Assembly: GCF_018914005.1 (NCBI RefSeq)
Contig: NZ_JAHMHI010000001.1
Coordinates: forward strand, 124,001 to 188,000
Direction of reading: 5' to 3'
DNA: 64,000 nucleotides
From: Mycoplasma zalophi
GTDB taxonomy: Bacteria > Bacillota_I > Bacilli_A > Mycoplasmatales > Metamycoplasmataceae
Shown: piece after piece, positions 20,294-38,547 of the stretch
How the letters are laid out: every line of letters starts with the position of its first letter
Numbering within the stretch: the stretch's first letter is position 1
The notes under the pieces: model-generated
What the model was told of the DNA's origin: nothing
Databases searched by the model: none
What the model saw: the letters and a program-made list of their open reading frames with translations, nothing else
Translations under genes and position numbers: made by a program

Positions 20294-20450
20294 CTAGATC
20301 TCAACAATAATATTTATTTTTTCTTCATTGTATATTAAAAACTGTATTAATGCTGTTTTAAAATCCGTTCGATCAATAATTTTGCAATATTTAACTTTTT
20401 GTTGTTCAAATGTAAAATGTTTTGACACAAAAATAATACTTCTTTATTTT
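20294..20450 (-). pseudogene. Short orphan 3' gene fragment
   Basis: Minus strand: about 50 codons of plausible protein (SIIFVSKHFTFEQQKVKYCK…) end at TAG 20294 without a start codon or ribosome site. It looks like the tail of a gene whose 5' part was lost next to tyrS. No family assigned. Confidence 0.3.
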
Positions 20451-20487
20451 GAAGTGTCAATTTTTTTACCTAACTTACTTGTGCATT

Positions 20488-21720
20488 TTAAATATTATTT
20501 TTAATAATAATAAATTCTTTTTTACCCTTTTTTAAAATAGCATATTTATTATCAAAATTATTAAATGTAATTTTTTGATTCTCATCTTCTATTTGGTTTG
20601 AATCAATGCTTAGAGCTTTATTATTTAAAAATTCTCTAAATTCTCTTCTACTGCTTAATATTTTATTTTCAACTATAAAATCAATAATAGATTCATTTTT
20701 ATATTCAAATGTTCTTAAAAAACCTTGTAATAAGTTAATATCTTCTAATGTTAAATCTAAAATATTATTTTTAAATAATTTATCAGAAATTTCAACACAT
20801 TTTTGAGCTGTTTCTTTTCCGTGAATAATAGCTGTAGTTTCAAAAGCAAGAGTTTTTTGAGCTAATCTTAACTTGGGATTTTTAGTATGTTCATATATGA
20901 TGTTTTTTATTTCAGAAGTTTCTAAAAAAGTAAGTCAATTCAATAATTTTTCAACATCATTATCACTTTGATTTAATAAATATTGATAAACATTATAAGG
21001 GCTGGTTAATTCTTTATCTAATCATAAACTACCACCACCAGAACTTTTTCCTATTTTATTACCATTAGCATCTGTTAAAAGATTACTAGTAATTGCCAAT
21101 GCTAAATGATCATCTCCATGAAAATTTTTAATAAATTCTAATCCTGTTGTTATATTTCCTCATTGGTCACTTCCACCCATTTGTATGCAAACATTTTCAT
21201 TTTCATATAAATATTTAAAATCTCAACCTTGAATTAATTGATAGGAAAATTCAGTAAATGTCATACCATGTGCTAATCTTTGCTTAACAGAATCTTTTGC
21301 TAACATATAATTTATATTAATTTTTGTTCCAACAAGTTTTAAAAAGTCAGCTATGTGCATATTTTTATAAAACTCTAAATTATCAATAACTTCAAGCCCA
21401 AAACTTTCAAGTTGTTTAATTATATGATTTTTGTTATCTAAAAGTGTCTTGGCATCTAAAAATTTTCTTTCACTATCTCTAAAACTTGGATCACCAATCA
21501 TTCCAGTAATTCCACCAACTAAAGCAATTGCTCTATAACCTTGCTTTTTAAATCTCATTAAATTAATGATATGAATAAAATTACCTAAATGTAAGCTTTT
21601 AGCAGTAGGATCAAAACCAGTATAAATTGCATGATTTGTGTTGATTTTGTTTAATTTCTCAGTATTTGAAATATCTTTTAGTATTTTTCTTTCAATTAAA
21701 TCATCAATAACTTTTTTCAT
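20488..21720 (-). CDS. tyrS: Tyrosine--tRNA ligase
   Basis: TyrRS (410 aa, normal length) charges tRNA-Tyr in the cytosol with tyrosine and ATP. It is a class I synthetase: HIGH motif as HLGN (residues 44-47), after the tyrosine-pocket segment IYTGFDPTAKSLHLG. The KMSKS motif is KIGKS followed by SGGGSLWLDKEL, and a C-terminal S4-like RNA-binding domain follows. ATG 21720 has an AAAGGAG site; TAA at 20488. Monocistronic, with AT-rich promoter sequence between it and the terminator at 21789. Confidence 0.96.
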
Positions 21721-21788
21721 AAAACTCCTTTAATATAATAATTTTATATTAAATTTATACATTTTTATTTAGATAATATAAATAAAAA

Positions 21789-21812
21789 AATATTAACTCT
21801 AAGGTTAATATT
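21789..21812 (-). terminator. Terminator of the parE-parC operon
   Basis: Minus strand: AATATTAAC, a 6-nt loop, GTTAATATT, then TTTTT. This perfect 9-bp stem lies 28 nt after the stop of the 38-aa gene. Confidence 0.7.
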
Positions 21813-21839
21813 AAATTATTTAATAAATGTTTAATTATC

Positions 21840-21956
21840 TTAGTTAGAAGATGCTAATTTTTGTGCTCTTCTTAAGTCACGTGCTTGTTCTTTTGCTAAT
21901 TTTTTAGCTCTTTTTTCTGCACGAACTTTATTTCTTAGTCTAATTTCTTTACGCAT
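21840..21956 (-). CDS. Small, very basic 38-aa protein
   Basis: ATG 21956 has a perfect AGGAGG site; the frame ends TAA 21840. The sequence MRKEIRLRNKVRAEKRAKKL continues with Lys/Arg/Ala-rich helix to …QKLASSN, with at least 15 basic residues in 38. This suggests one long amphipathic helix binding nucleic acid or the ribosome. I cannot match it to S21, L34 or another known small ribosomal protein. It is the last gene of the parE-parC unit, 48 nt after parC and before a strong terminator, so it is very likely translated. Confidence 0.75.
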   Translation of the reverse strand: MRKEIRLRNKVRAEKRAKKLAKEQARDLRRAQKLASSN

Positions 21957-22004
21957 ATTAAGCCTCCTAAAATGTTATAAATAATATTATAAATGATAAA
22001 GCAA

Positions 22005-24632
22005 TTATTTTGCTTTTTTAAGAGCAGAATTGATTAATTCATCTACATCTAATCATTCAGCTCTTTTGATTGTTTCTTCGCTATTTTGTTTTGGTTTTTG
22101 TTCTAAAAGAACAGGTTTTTCTATTTCTTTTGGTATTTCTTTTTTTGGTTTTTCTAATTGAATATTTTCGGTGTCATTATATAAAAAATCTTTTGAATTA
22201 GAATCTATGTTTTTATTATAAATAAATCTACCTAAATTATTGATACTTATTTTTGGATTGCTAAAGTTTTCTTGTACATTAGAAGTTGAAATATTATTTG
22301 TATTATAAACATTAATTTTATTTTCATTATCTAAGTAATAAAATTCTAAGTTTTTTTGGAATTTTAAAGCATCTATTACTGAAAATGGTACTGTTTTTAA
22401 AGGTCAATACAACACTTTTGCGACATTTTGTCTTTTTACTTCTTTAATGTTTTTAGCAGCAATTCTTTTAAATTGTCCACGATTATTTGCAAGAATTAAT
22501 TCATCTTCATCACTTAATAATTCAATTTTGTTAACTGAATTTTCAAATAATTTCACAGCAGTAATTCCGCTTGCTTTTAAAGAATAAATTGGTATTTGAG
22601 TTTCATCAAAAAAATGATATAAACCATCATTCAAAATAAAAATAACTTTTTTATCATTTGTTGATATTTTAACATCAATAATTTCATCATTTGATTTTAT
22701 TTTCATGCAATTGAATTTTCGTGCAGTTGTTTGCGAAAATTCTGCTAACTTAACTTTTTTAGCGGCACCTCGTTTAGAAACTGCTAAAAATAATAAATTA
22801 AGTGATAAATCTTCAATGTTAAATACACTTATAATTTTTTCATTATCAGATAATTTTACATAATCACTTATATGATAACCTAAATCTTTTCAACCTGAAT
22901 CTTTTAATGTAAATGCATCTAAAATAAAATAATTACCTTGTGATGTAAAACACAGTAATTTTGAGTGCGAATTAATGTTTGAAATATACTGAATTACATC
23001 ATTTTCTTTAATACCAAATGTGCTAATTTCGTTAGCTGAATATATTTTCTGTGAAATTTTTTTAATGTATCCATCAACTGTTACATAACATCAAAAATCT
23101 TCACTTTTTACTAAATCTTTTTCATTTATATTAATTTCAATATTTTCAGCAGAAATTTCACTGCGTCTTTTGATTCCATATGTTTGTTTTATATTAACTA
23201 AAAGATCAATTAAATATTTTTTAAAGTCTTCTTCATTGTTTAATAAATTAGAAATTCTAGAAATTTCTGATTCTAATCTAATTTTTTCTTCTAAATATTG
23301 TTGTTGATCCATTTTTGATAATCTATATAAACGTAATTCAGCAATTGCAGTCGCTTGAATTTCTGTAAAATCAAAAATTTTGATTAAATTTTCAATAACA
23401 CCTTTTTTAGAATTATCTGAATTTTTAATTACTTCAATAACTTGATCAGATATTTCAGATACTTTAATAAATCCCAAAATAATTTCTAATCTTTTTGATA
23501 ATTTTTCAAAATCATATTGAAGACTTAATTGTTCACAATTTTTTAAATGTTCGATATAAATTTCTAAAAGTTCTTTAATTCCTAATAATTTAGGTGCATT
23601 ATCTGAAATAGCAACCATATTGTAGTTATAATAAACTTTTAAATCTGTTTTTTGGTATAAAAAATCTAAAATAGCTTTTGCATTTGTGTCTTTTTCTAGT
23701 TCAATATAAATACAAATACCTTCACGATTAGATTGATCTCTTACTTCTTTAATACCATTAATAGTTTTATTAATAATTAAATTTTGAATTTGTTTAACTA
23801 GTTCGATTTTTATAACACCATAAGGAATTTCTTTAACTTCAAGGCCGATTATTCCATTATTTTTATTAGTATCAAAATTTATTTTTGAATAAATTGAAAT
23901 TTTACCTTTTCCAGTTTCAAAAGCTTCTTTAAAACCATCAATGTCACTTATTGTAGCACCAGTAGGAAAATCAGGACCTTTAATAATTTTTTGTAATTTT
24001 TGTAAGGTAATTTCTGGGTTTTTAATAATTTCAATACTTGCATCTAAAAGCTCATTTAAATTATGTGGTGGAATATCAGTTGCATAACCTTCTGCAATAC
24101 CTTTTGCACCATTTGCAAGCAGATTAGGAAATAATGCAGGTAATACAGTGGGTTCATACTCAGAATCATCAAAATTTGGAACAAAAGAAACAATTTTTTT
24201 ATCGATATTTCCTAAAAGTAAACTAGAAATTTTTTCTAATCTTGTTTCAGTATAACGCATAGCTGCAGCTGGATCATCGTCAATAGATCCTTTGTTTCCA
24301 TGCATTTCAACAACAGGAAGAGCCATTTTTCATTCCTGTGACATTCTTATTAGTGCTTCATAAATACTACTATCACCATGGGGATGATACTTACCAATTA
24401 CTTCCCCGACAACTCTTGCAGATTTTTTAAAAGGTTTATCATGAGTTAAATTCATTTGGAACATACTAAATAAAATTCTTCTTTGAACAGGTTTTAAACC
24501 ATCACGAGCATCAGGAATTGCTCTTTGTTGGATGATATATTTTGAATATCTGCTAAAACCTTGTGACATAATTGTATCTAGGGATTGATTTATTATTTTT
24601 TCAATAATTTCATTATTTTTAATTTTAGCCAT
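22005..24632 (-). CDS. parC: DNA topoisomerase IV subunit A
   Basis: ParC (875 aa) is the breakage-reunion subunit of topoisomerase IV and unlinks daughter chromosomes together with ParE. The catalytic Tyr is in [12 protein letters not shown] (Tyr127). The ParC-type [12 protein letters not shown], rather than the GyrA form GNFGS, separates it from gyrase. The quinolone-determining region is [13 protein letters not shown] with Ser88 and Glu92 (E. coli Ser80/Glu84) unchanged. The beta-pinwheel C-domain is followed by an ~80-residue low-complexity tail (…[20 protein letters not shown]). It starts 8 nt after parE; several TGA codons are Trp (first at 24330). Confidence 0.95.
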
Positions 24633-24640
24633 GTTATTCC

Positions 24641-26554
<1,914 letters not shown>

Positions 26555-26642
26555 TTAATTATATAGCAATTTTAAAATTATCAAAATAGCTTACAATTAT
26601 TGATGATTTTTTACATATTTGACTATAAAATCAAAATAAATA

Positions 26643-26678
26643 AAAAATCCACCCATAATTATAAATAAGAGTAGATTT
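26643..26678 (-). terminator. Terminator of the 843-aa lipoprotein gene
   Basis: Minus strand: AAATCTACTC, a 15-nt loop, GGTGGATTTTTT; 10 paired bases with G-U pairs, then a U-run. It lies between the lipoprotein stop and parE. Confidence 0.6.
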
Positions 26679-26721
26679 GTTTTTTAGTTAATTATTTTTA
26701 AATTAATATCGTAAATAAATA

Positions 26722-29253
26722 TTAATTAGATGCATCACTTGCTGAACCAACAAGAGTACCAGAAGATATAGATCATATAGATTTTTGACTTTTTTCTATA
26801 ATTCCTGTATAAAATTTAAAAATATTTTTTGTTAATTCTTTTAATTGATTTTTTTGTTCTAAATTTAAATTAGTGTTATTCAATATGTCATCAATATTGG
26901 ATTCTAAGTTTTTTTCATGTCTTGATGTTGAAAATAATATATTTCATCCACCTCGTAAAAGCAATCATCTTCTACCTAAATCACTATTTTCTATATTAGT
27001 TCCATTTTTTGATAAATGAGAATTTTGGAAAAGAGAAAAATTTTGTTTTTTACCAAAAAATATAATTTTTCAATCTGTTGCATCATATTTTAAATCATCA
27101 ATCACTTTATTTGCTTGATCATCAATTGCACTCAAAATCTTTTCAATTATTTCATCTAAATTTTTAACTAATTCAAACTTTTGATCGTTTTTTAAAGCGT
27201 CTAAAGCAAGTTTATTTTCAGTTCTTAATTTGGTAAATATTTCACCTATGTGTTCAAAATAATCCACTGTTAACTTACCAAAATTACTTAAATTATCATG
27301 ACTTAATATTGAATACAATGTTTTAAAGAATCCACCTTCGGGATTAACTATATTTTTTCTTGTTGCAGTTAAAAATACATTTTCATAGGTTTTTGTTGAA
27401 ATTTTCAATGATGTTAATAAATCATTGTATAGAGTTTTTAGTTCATTGTTGTATCCATAAATTTTATTATATTCTTGTAAAATTGAACTTGCCATTTCAT
27501 CCATTTTATTGTACAATTCATAAGCTAACTCTTTATGTAACCCAGCTTCTACTTTTTCTTTAGCTTTTTGTAATTTTGCTTTTTTAGTAGTATCTGTATG
27601 ATTTACATCAAAAGTATTTATAATTTCTTCTTTACTATTTTCAAAAAATTCTTCAAATTCTTTGTCAAATTTTGCCTTTATTTCTTTTTTGTCATTATTT
27701 AATGAATTTTTATTTTGTAATCCTGATATGGTAATAGTTTGATTAAATACTAAATCACTAAATTGGGGTTTTAAACTAATAATATCAGCATTAAATGTTA
27801 TTGTTCCAGCATCTACATTTTTTCAATTTTCATCTGTTTTTATATTATCTAATTTAAAATTGATTGCTTCATATGTAGTTTTTAAATCATCTATATTTAA
27901 TTCTTCTATATATGTTTTAGATAGTGGTGTTCCATCATTTTTGAAATAATTATTTTTATCTTCTGAAATTGAAGTTAATCTTTGTTTTTCTTCATTTATT
28001 TCTTTTTGACGTGTTGTTAAAAAACCTGAAATAATTTCAGTAATAGGTTTTGTTATAATATTTTCTTTTAATGACTCATTGAATTTTTGTAGTTTGTATT
28101 CAATATTTATTGTTCCTAAGTCATTATTTTTAGTAATTTGTTTAGCAATAATTTCTACATTTTCCGCAAGATTATTAACTAATATTTGATCATCATTTAC
28201 ATCACTTGGAAGTGTATTTTCTTTATTTTGTGCATCTTTTAATGTGTGCAATTTACCTAATGAATTTAAATATTTTAATGTTTGTTGTCTTTCATCTTCA
28301 TTATTTGTTAAAAAGTTATTGATAATAAGTTCTTTGGGTTCTGTTTGAATATTTGAATTTTCTTTAGATTGAATTTTAAAATTAATAGTTAATTCACCAG
28401 TTTCATCGTTTGTTGTTAATGAGTTGATAATAACGTTATATTTTTCATTATCTATAACTTTAAAATCTGATTCTTTATTTATTTTTGATGGCTTTGTTTC
28501 TTGTTTATTAATATCATCTTTTAATTCTAACTTGTTAATTTTACTAAATTCAGAATTTAAGTTATTTAGAATATATTTATCCGTTGTTAAAAAGTTATTA
28601 AGAGTAACTTTTCTTTCATTTGAAACAATAGAATCTTTAAATTTACTTTTTAATTTTAAAGTTATATCAATATTGCCTTCATTATCTTTAGCTTCTATAT
28701 TGACAAAATCCAGTAAATAATTTTCGCTATTGTAGTTTTTTATTTGAAAATTTGTTGTATTAGTAGTAATTTGTGAAGGTAAAAATTGTTTTAATTCTTC
28801 TGCTACATCAATTGAAAGATTATTTATTTCTTGATTAATATCTTTTGATATAGTTTTAAAACCTGTAATAGTTTTTGTTATAACATTTGAATTTTGTCAA
28901 ATGTTTTGATTATCTTTTTGTCTTACATAATATTTAATAGTTAATGAACCATTTTCATCATTTGAAATCATATTTTGAATTTGAAAAATAATTTGATTAT
29001 TATCTTTGTTTTTTAAAGTAATGTTAGTATAGTTTATATCAGATGCAAAAACATCATTTATGTTATTAATATTTAAAGAAATATCTTTGCTTTTTAAATA
29101 AGTATCTAAAGGTGATTCTTTCTTTTCTTGTTCATTTTCTTTTAGGGCATTTGGATTAACAATATTTGGTTGAGCGCATGAGTATAATGCAATCGGACTA
29201 AGAGTTAAAATACTCATTGTAGCAGTGCATAAAATAATTTTTTTCTTTTTCAT
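26722..29253 (-). CDS. Large surface lipoprotein with type-17 associated domains, 843 aa
   Basis: The N-terminus MKKKKIILCTATMSILTLSP…ALYSC is a lipoprotein signal peptide with lipobox LYSC, so the mature protein is lipid-anchored on the outer face. Several repeats of the mycoplasma lipoprotein-associated type (PF04200-like) follow, with the pattern INSLTTNDETGELTINFKI…IINNFLT. Examples fall near residues 95-130, 190-225 and 260-300. The C-terminal half is helical and different (KIYGYNNELKTLYNDLLTSL), ending SGTLVGSASDASN. Family role unknown, probably an immunodominant surface antigen. Its start lies 10 nt behind a terminator. Confidence 0.85.
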
Positions 29254-29262
29254 AGTTTTCCT

Positions 29263-29305
29263 TTAAAAAAATTAGAAGCAACCTTATATAGGTATTGCTC
29301 CTAAT
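29263..29305 (-). terminator. Terminator just upstream of the lipoprotein start codon
   Basis: Minus strand: ATTAGGAGCAATACC, a 7-nt loop, GGTTGCTTCTAAT, then TTTTTTT. The long stem ends the 29314-30291 gene, and its U-run merges with the AAAGGA site of the next gene (ATG 29253). Confidence 0.75.
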
Positions 29306-29313
29306 ATCTACAA

Positions 29314-30291
29314 TTATTTAATAATAGTGTTAATAATTTCTACTAATTCTTTTGTTTTCTCTTTTAATAATGTTTCACTTTGTAATGCAATATTAAATAA
29401 TGTTTCAAATTTAGGGTAAAGAATACCTTTAATTGTGTTGTAATCTTCTTCGTTTGTTAGTAATTCGTGAGCTTTAACTCTTGAATCTTCTTTAAATTTA
29501 TCTAAAACAGTTTTAAATTTAGCAACTTGTGCTTCAATTCCTTCAGATGCTAAATTATCAAAACTTATGTTTTGAATTTCTGTTATTAATGTTTTAATTT
29601 CAGTGTTATAAAATTCGTTCATTTTTTCTATAAAAGTATCAAGTACAGCAATATTTTTTGTACTTTCATTTTCTTTTAGTGAATTAAATACTGATTTTTC
29701 TATTCCCTTTATGTTATTTAAGTTTCCATCTAATACTGTTACTAGTGAAAATTTTAAATTATTTAGTGTTTCAACATTTAATTTTCCTTTAACAAATGCA
29801 AGACCATCATTAATTTCTTGATCGTTATTTACTGCAACAATTAGTGAATCTAAAATATCTTTTAATTTTTTATTCAAAATACTTGAAGCTTGTGAATACA
29901 TATTTGTAATTTGGATTAATTGTTCTTCAGAAACTACATCTTTAAGTGTAGTTTGAACTTTTTCAATATTTTTGTTTAAATTATCCAAAATTGAATTTGA
30001 TAATGTTTCAACTTTGCTTTTAATAGCTGTGTTTTTTGTTGTGTCATTTAGTGATTTTAATTGTTTTCATTCATTTTTAATATTATTATTAAATTCTGCT
30101 TTAACTTCTGGTAATGTTTTTTTAGTAATATTTAATTCAATATTAATTTCTTTTTTAGGTGTAATTTTTTGTTCAGGTTCATCTTTTTTAGATGAAATAA
30201 GTGAAGTAGTTATAGCAATAGGTGCAATAATTAATCCTAGACTAATTGCAACTCCAATAATATTTGCTAGTGGTTTATTTTTTGATTTCAT
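29314..30291 (-). CDS. Membrane-anchored helical surface protein, 325 aa
   Basis: I chose ATG 30291 (MKSKNKPLANIIGVAISL) because GGAG lies at the right distance; ATG 30303 would add MEKK. An N-terminal hydrophobic segment (residues 6-30) without lipobox cysteine is a signal anchor or cleavable signal. The rest is a long helical, Asn/Lys/Glu-rich region (VEIINTIIK at the end), probably extracellular coiled coil. No family recognised. It precedes the large lipoprotein in the same direction but is separated from it by a terminator. Confidence 0.78.
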
Positions 30292-30408
30292 TTTTTTCTC
30301 CATAATGTTTTATTCTTGTAAATAATGGAAAAATTATATTACTTTTTAATAAAAAGATTTAATATATTCGCATATTATTGATTTTTGCATAAAATAATTC
30401 CCAAAAAT

Positions 30409-30443
30409 AAAATGAAATCTGTTATTTAAACAAATTTCATTTT
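30409..30443 (-). terminator. Terminator of the rpoBC operon
   Basis: Minus strand: AAAATGAAAT … ATTTCATTTTATTTTTGG; a perfect 10-bp stem with a 15-nt loop, directly after the rpoC stop. Confidence 0.65.
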
Positions 30444-30451
30444 CTTATTAA

Positions 30452-34822
<4,371 letters not shown>

Positions 34823-34823
34823 A

Positions 34824-37800
34824 TTAATTATCTCCTTTTGCTTCTTGATTGTTTTGTGTTTTTTCAGTTCTTTCGTGAACTTCTAGTTTTATTCCTAATC
34901 CTCTTAATTCATAAGCAAGAACGCTAAATGATTCAGGCATTCCAGGTGTAGGAATTTTTGTTCCAGTTGCTAGCGCGTTATATAACATATTACGTCCAAT
35001 TATATTATCGGATTTATATGTTAATAATTCTTGAAGGACATTTGTTGCACCATAAGATTCAATAGCTCATGTTTCCATTTCCCCAAATCTTTGTCCCCCG
35101 TTTTGACTTTTTCCTCCTAGAGGTTGTTGAGTAATTAGTGAATAAGGTCCGACACTACGTGCATGCATTTTGTCATCAACCATGTGGTAAAGTTTTAGAT
35201 AATACATAACTCCCACTGAAATTGGATTGTCAAATGGTTCACCTGTTTTTCCACTATATACTGTCATTTTTCCTGATGGATCAATTCCTGCTTCTTTTTG
35301 AATTTCTTGAATTTGTTTATAACTAATTCCATCAAATACTGGAGAAACAAATTTACAATTTAATTTTCTAGCAGCAAGTCCTAGGTGCAATTCAAGCACT
35401 TGACCTATGTTCATACGAGATGGTACCCCTTGTGGATTTAATAAAATATCTAATGGTGTTCCATCTGCTAAATATGGCATATCTTCTTCAGGTAAAATGA
35501 TTGAAACAACCCCTTTGTTACCATGACGCCCAGCCATTTTATCCCCAACTTTGATTTTACGTTTTTGAGCAATTGAAACTTTAACAATCATTTCAATTCC
35601 ATCTTCTAAATTAGTATCATCTGTATCTCTTCTTAAAACGTCAACAGCAACAACAGTTCCTCCGTGCCCATGTTTAACTTTTAAAGAAGTATCTTTATGA
35701 GTTGAAGTTTTTTGACCGAAAATAGCAGCCATTAATTTTTCTTCAGGTGATGGGTTTTCTTCAGCTTTTGGACTAATTCTTCCAACTAAAATATCACCAG
35801 GTCCTACTTCTGAACCAATAATAACTATTCCATCTTCACCAAGGAAACGTTTTGAACGATTTGAAGCATTAGGGATATCACTTGTTAAAATATCATCTCC
35901 TGCTTTTGAACGACGGAATTGAATAGTTTGTTCTTCAATATGAATTGATGTATAAACATCTTCTTTAACTAGTTTTTCATTTAAGATAACAGCATCTTCA
36001 TAGTTGTATCCAAATCATGTACTAAATCCAACTAATACGTTTTTACCTAAAGCAAGCTCACCATTTTCCATACTTGGTCCATCGGTTAATAAATCTCCTG
36101 CTTTAATTTCTTGTCCAACTTTTACAAGTGGTTTTTGATGAATAACTGTTCCTTGATTTGAACGTTCAAAAGTTCTTAAGAAATAAATTGAAGGTTTCTT
36201 TTCGTCGTCGCTTTGAATTCTAATTTCATTTGCATCTACATAAGTTACGATTCCATCTTTTGTTGCTCTAACGTTTGAAGCACTAAATCTTGCAATGTCA
36301 GCTTCAACTCCAGTCGCAACTAATGGTGCTTCTGGTTTAATTAAAGGAACTGCTTGACGTTGCATGTTTGAACCCATAAGAGCACGGTTAGCGTCATCGT
36401 TTTCTAAAAATGGAATTGCAGATGCTGAAATTGATGTCATTTGTCTACTTGTGACCCCAATATAATCAATTTCTTTTTTATCTAATTCAATATATTCATT
36501 ATTTTTTCTACTCATTACTCTTTCATCTAATATTTCACCTGTTTCTTCATCAATGTTTATTGATGATTGAGCAAAAGTAAAATTGATTTCTTCTATAGCT
36601 GTTAAATATCTAATATCATTAAAATCAACTACTCCATCATTTACTTTGAAATATGGAGTTTGGATAAATCCATAATCATCTATTTTGGCATATGATGCCA
36701 TATTTAAAATAAGTCCAATGTTTGGTCCTTCGGGTGTTTCAATTGGACATATACGTCCATAATGAGTTGAGTGAACGTCACGAACTTCGAATTGAGCAGT
36801 ATCACGGTTAAGTCCTCTAGGTCCTAAACTTGTTACACGTCTTTTGTTTGAAATTTCTCCTAGCGGATTTACTTGATCCATAAATTGTGATAATTTTGAT
36901 GAATTGAAAAATGTTTTCATTTGATTATAAATTGGTTTATTATTAGTTACATTACGTGCTGTAATTTTTTCTAAATCTTTACCAGCAATTTTCTCTTTAG
37001 TATTTTTTTCTAATTTTAATAAACCAATTCTTAATTGATTTTGTAATAATTCACCTATTGTAACAATACGTTTGTTAATTAGTGAATCTGGATCATCATC
37101 ATTTCCAATTCCATGTAATAAATTAAAGTAGTAATTTACAGCTGCAACTAAATCTGGAATAATTAAGTGTTTTTGAGTCGCATTTGGATCATTTCCAATT
37201 ACTAATAGTGGTTCTTGTCCATTTTCCATTTCTTTTAATGTTGGTCAAATTCTAACCATTGCAACATTCATTCTTTGTGCCAATTCCATAGCTCCTGAAA
37301 GTTCTAATTGATTTGCATAAACTAATTCAGAAACATTTGGAATTCTTGTTAAACTAATTTCTCCGTTTTTAAATTGTTCATTTATATCAAGAGCCATTTG
37401 TGGAGTTATAAATGTTCCCGCTTTATAAAGAACTTCGATTTCTCCATCTTCATTAGCTGCAGAATGAATATCCTCTGCTAAATATGTATTTGAAATACGA
37501 TCAATAACATTTAACTTACGATTTAAAGTAAAACGTCCAGTTCTTGTTAAATCATAACGTTTTTCATTAAATAGTATATTAGGAAGTAAGTTTCTACAAC
37601 TTTCTTCAGTTAAACGATCCCCACGACGAATTAAACGATAAATTAATTCACGTGCAAGTCTTTGATTAATTTCCATATCAGGATCTTTAACTTTATCGCG
37701 ACGGAAAGTTTCTAATAAAACATCACTGTTTCCAAAAAGTTCTATTGCAGTTTCTTCGCTAATACCTAAAGCTTTTAAAAATGTACTTAAATAAACACCT

Positions 37801-38411
37801 TTATTTTTATCGATTTTTATTTTTACACTATCAACACTTGTTCCTGTTACTTTATGACTTATTTCAATTCATGAACCGATTTGAGGAATAATTTCTAATT
37901 TGTTGAATAGGTCATTAGCTTGTTTATTTCTAACTCCCAATCCATAATATGCCCCAGTTGAACGAATTAATTGACTAACAATAACTTTTTCAGAACCGTT
38001 TATAACAAATGTACCTCCATTTGTCATAATAGGAATTTCACCAAAAACAACTTCGTAGTCTTTAATTTCCCCTGTGTTAATGTTATGCTGTCTTAATTTA
38101 GCTTTTAATTTACCTGTGTAACTTGATCCTTTTTGTTTAGCAATTTTTATACTTTCAAATTCTGTTCTACTTGGTTGTTCAAATGTAACTGAATTTGGTA
38201 TGTATTCTATTCTGACTTTTGAAGGTGCTTCAATTGGGTAAATTGATTGTAATTCTTCTTCAATTGTTTTTGTAAAAAATTCATGAATTGATTTTCTTTG
38301 CATATCTAGAAAATCAGGTGTTTCAAAAACTTTTGGTGATTTAGAATAATCACGTCTTTGTGTGATTGGTCCGAAGTAACGTTCAGTATATTTTTGTTTT
38401 AGTTGTTCCAT
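34824..38411 (-). CDS. rpoB: DNA-directed RNA polymerase subunit beta
   Basis: Beta (1,195 aa) forms with beta' the polymerase core. Clear landmarks are the rifampicin cluster [19 protein letters not shown], the following [20 protein letters not shown] and [13 protein letters not shown], the [13 protein letters not shown] loop near the active site, and the C-terminal [18 protein letters not shown]. Position 526 (E. coli numbering) is Asn instead of His, and 531 is Thr instead of Ser. ATG 38411 has an AAGGGTGA site; about 90 nt upstream lie a palindrome and the rplL terminator, so rpoBC may have separate control from rplJL. Confidence 0.97.
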
Positions 38412-38469
38412 ATGTCACCCTTTTTTGCATTTTATTTAATATTTTGTGTGTAAAATATTCAGTTTTAAG

Positions 38470-38495
38470 ATTAGAATATATTAATATATTCTAAT
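38470..38495. repeat. Perfect 26-bp palindrome upstream of rpoB
   Basis: Two inverted half-sites ATTAGAATATATT meet without a loop. The palindrome lies between the rplL terminator and the rpoB start, 59 nt before the latter. The sequence can be read as an operator over promoter-like TATATT/TATTCT boxes or as an RNA hairpin; it lacks a U-run, so it is not a terminator. Confidence 0.6.
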
Positions 38496-38504
38496 TGTCA
38501 TATA

Positions 38505-38532
38505 AATAACAAAAATGGCAAAATTGCCATTT
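38505..38532 (-). terminator. Terminator or attenuator after rplL
   Basis: Minus strand: AAATGGCAA TT TTGCCATTT TTGTTATTT; a perfect 9-bp stem 15 nt after the rplL stop. In bacteria a partial terminator at this place lowers rpoBC expression relative to rplJL. Confidence 0.7.
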
Positions 38533-38547
38533 CTTATTTATTTGTTA

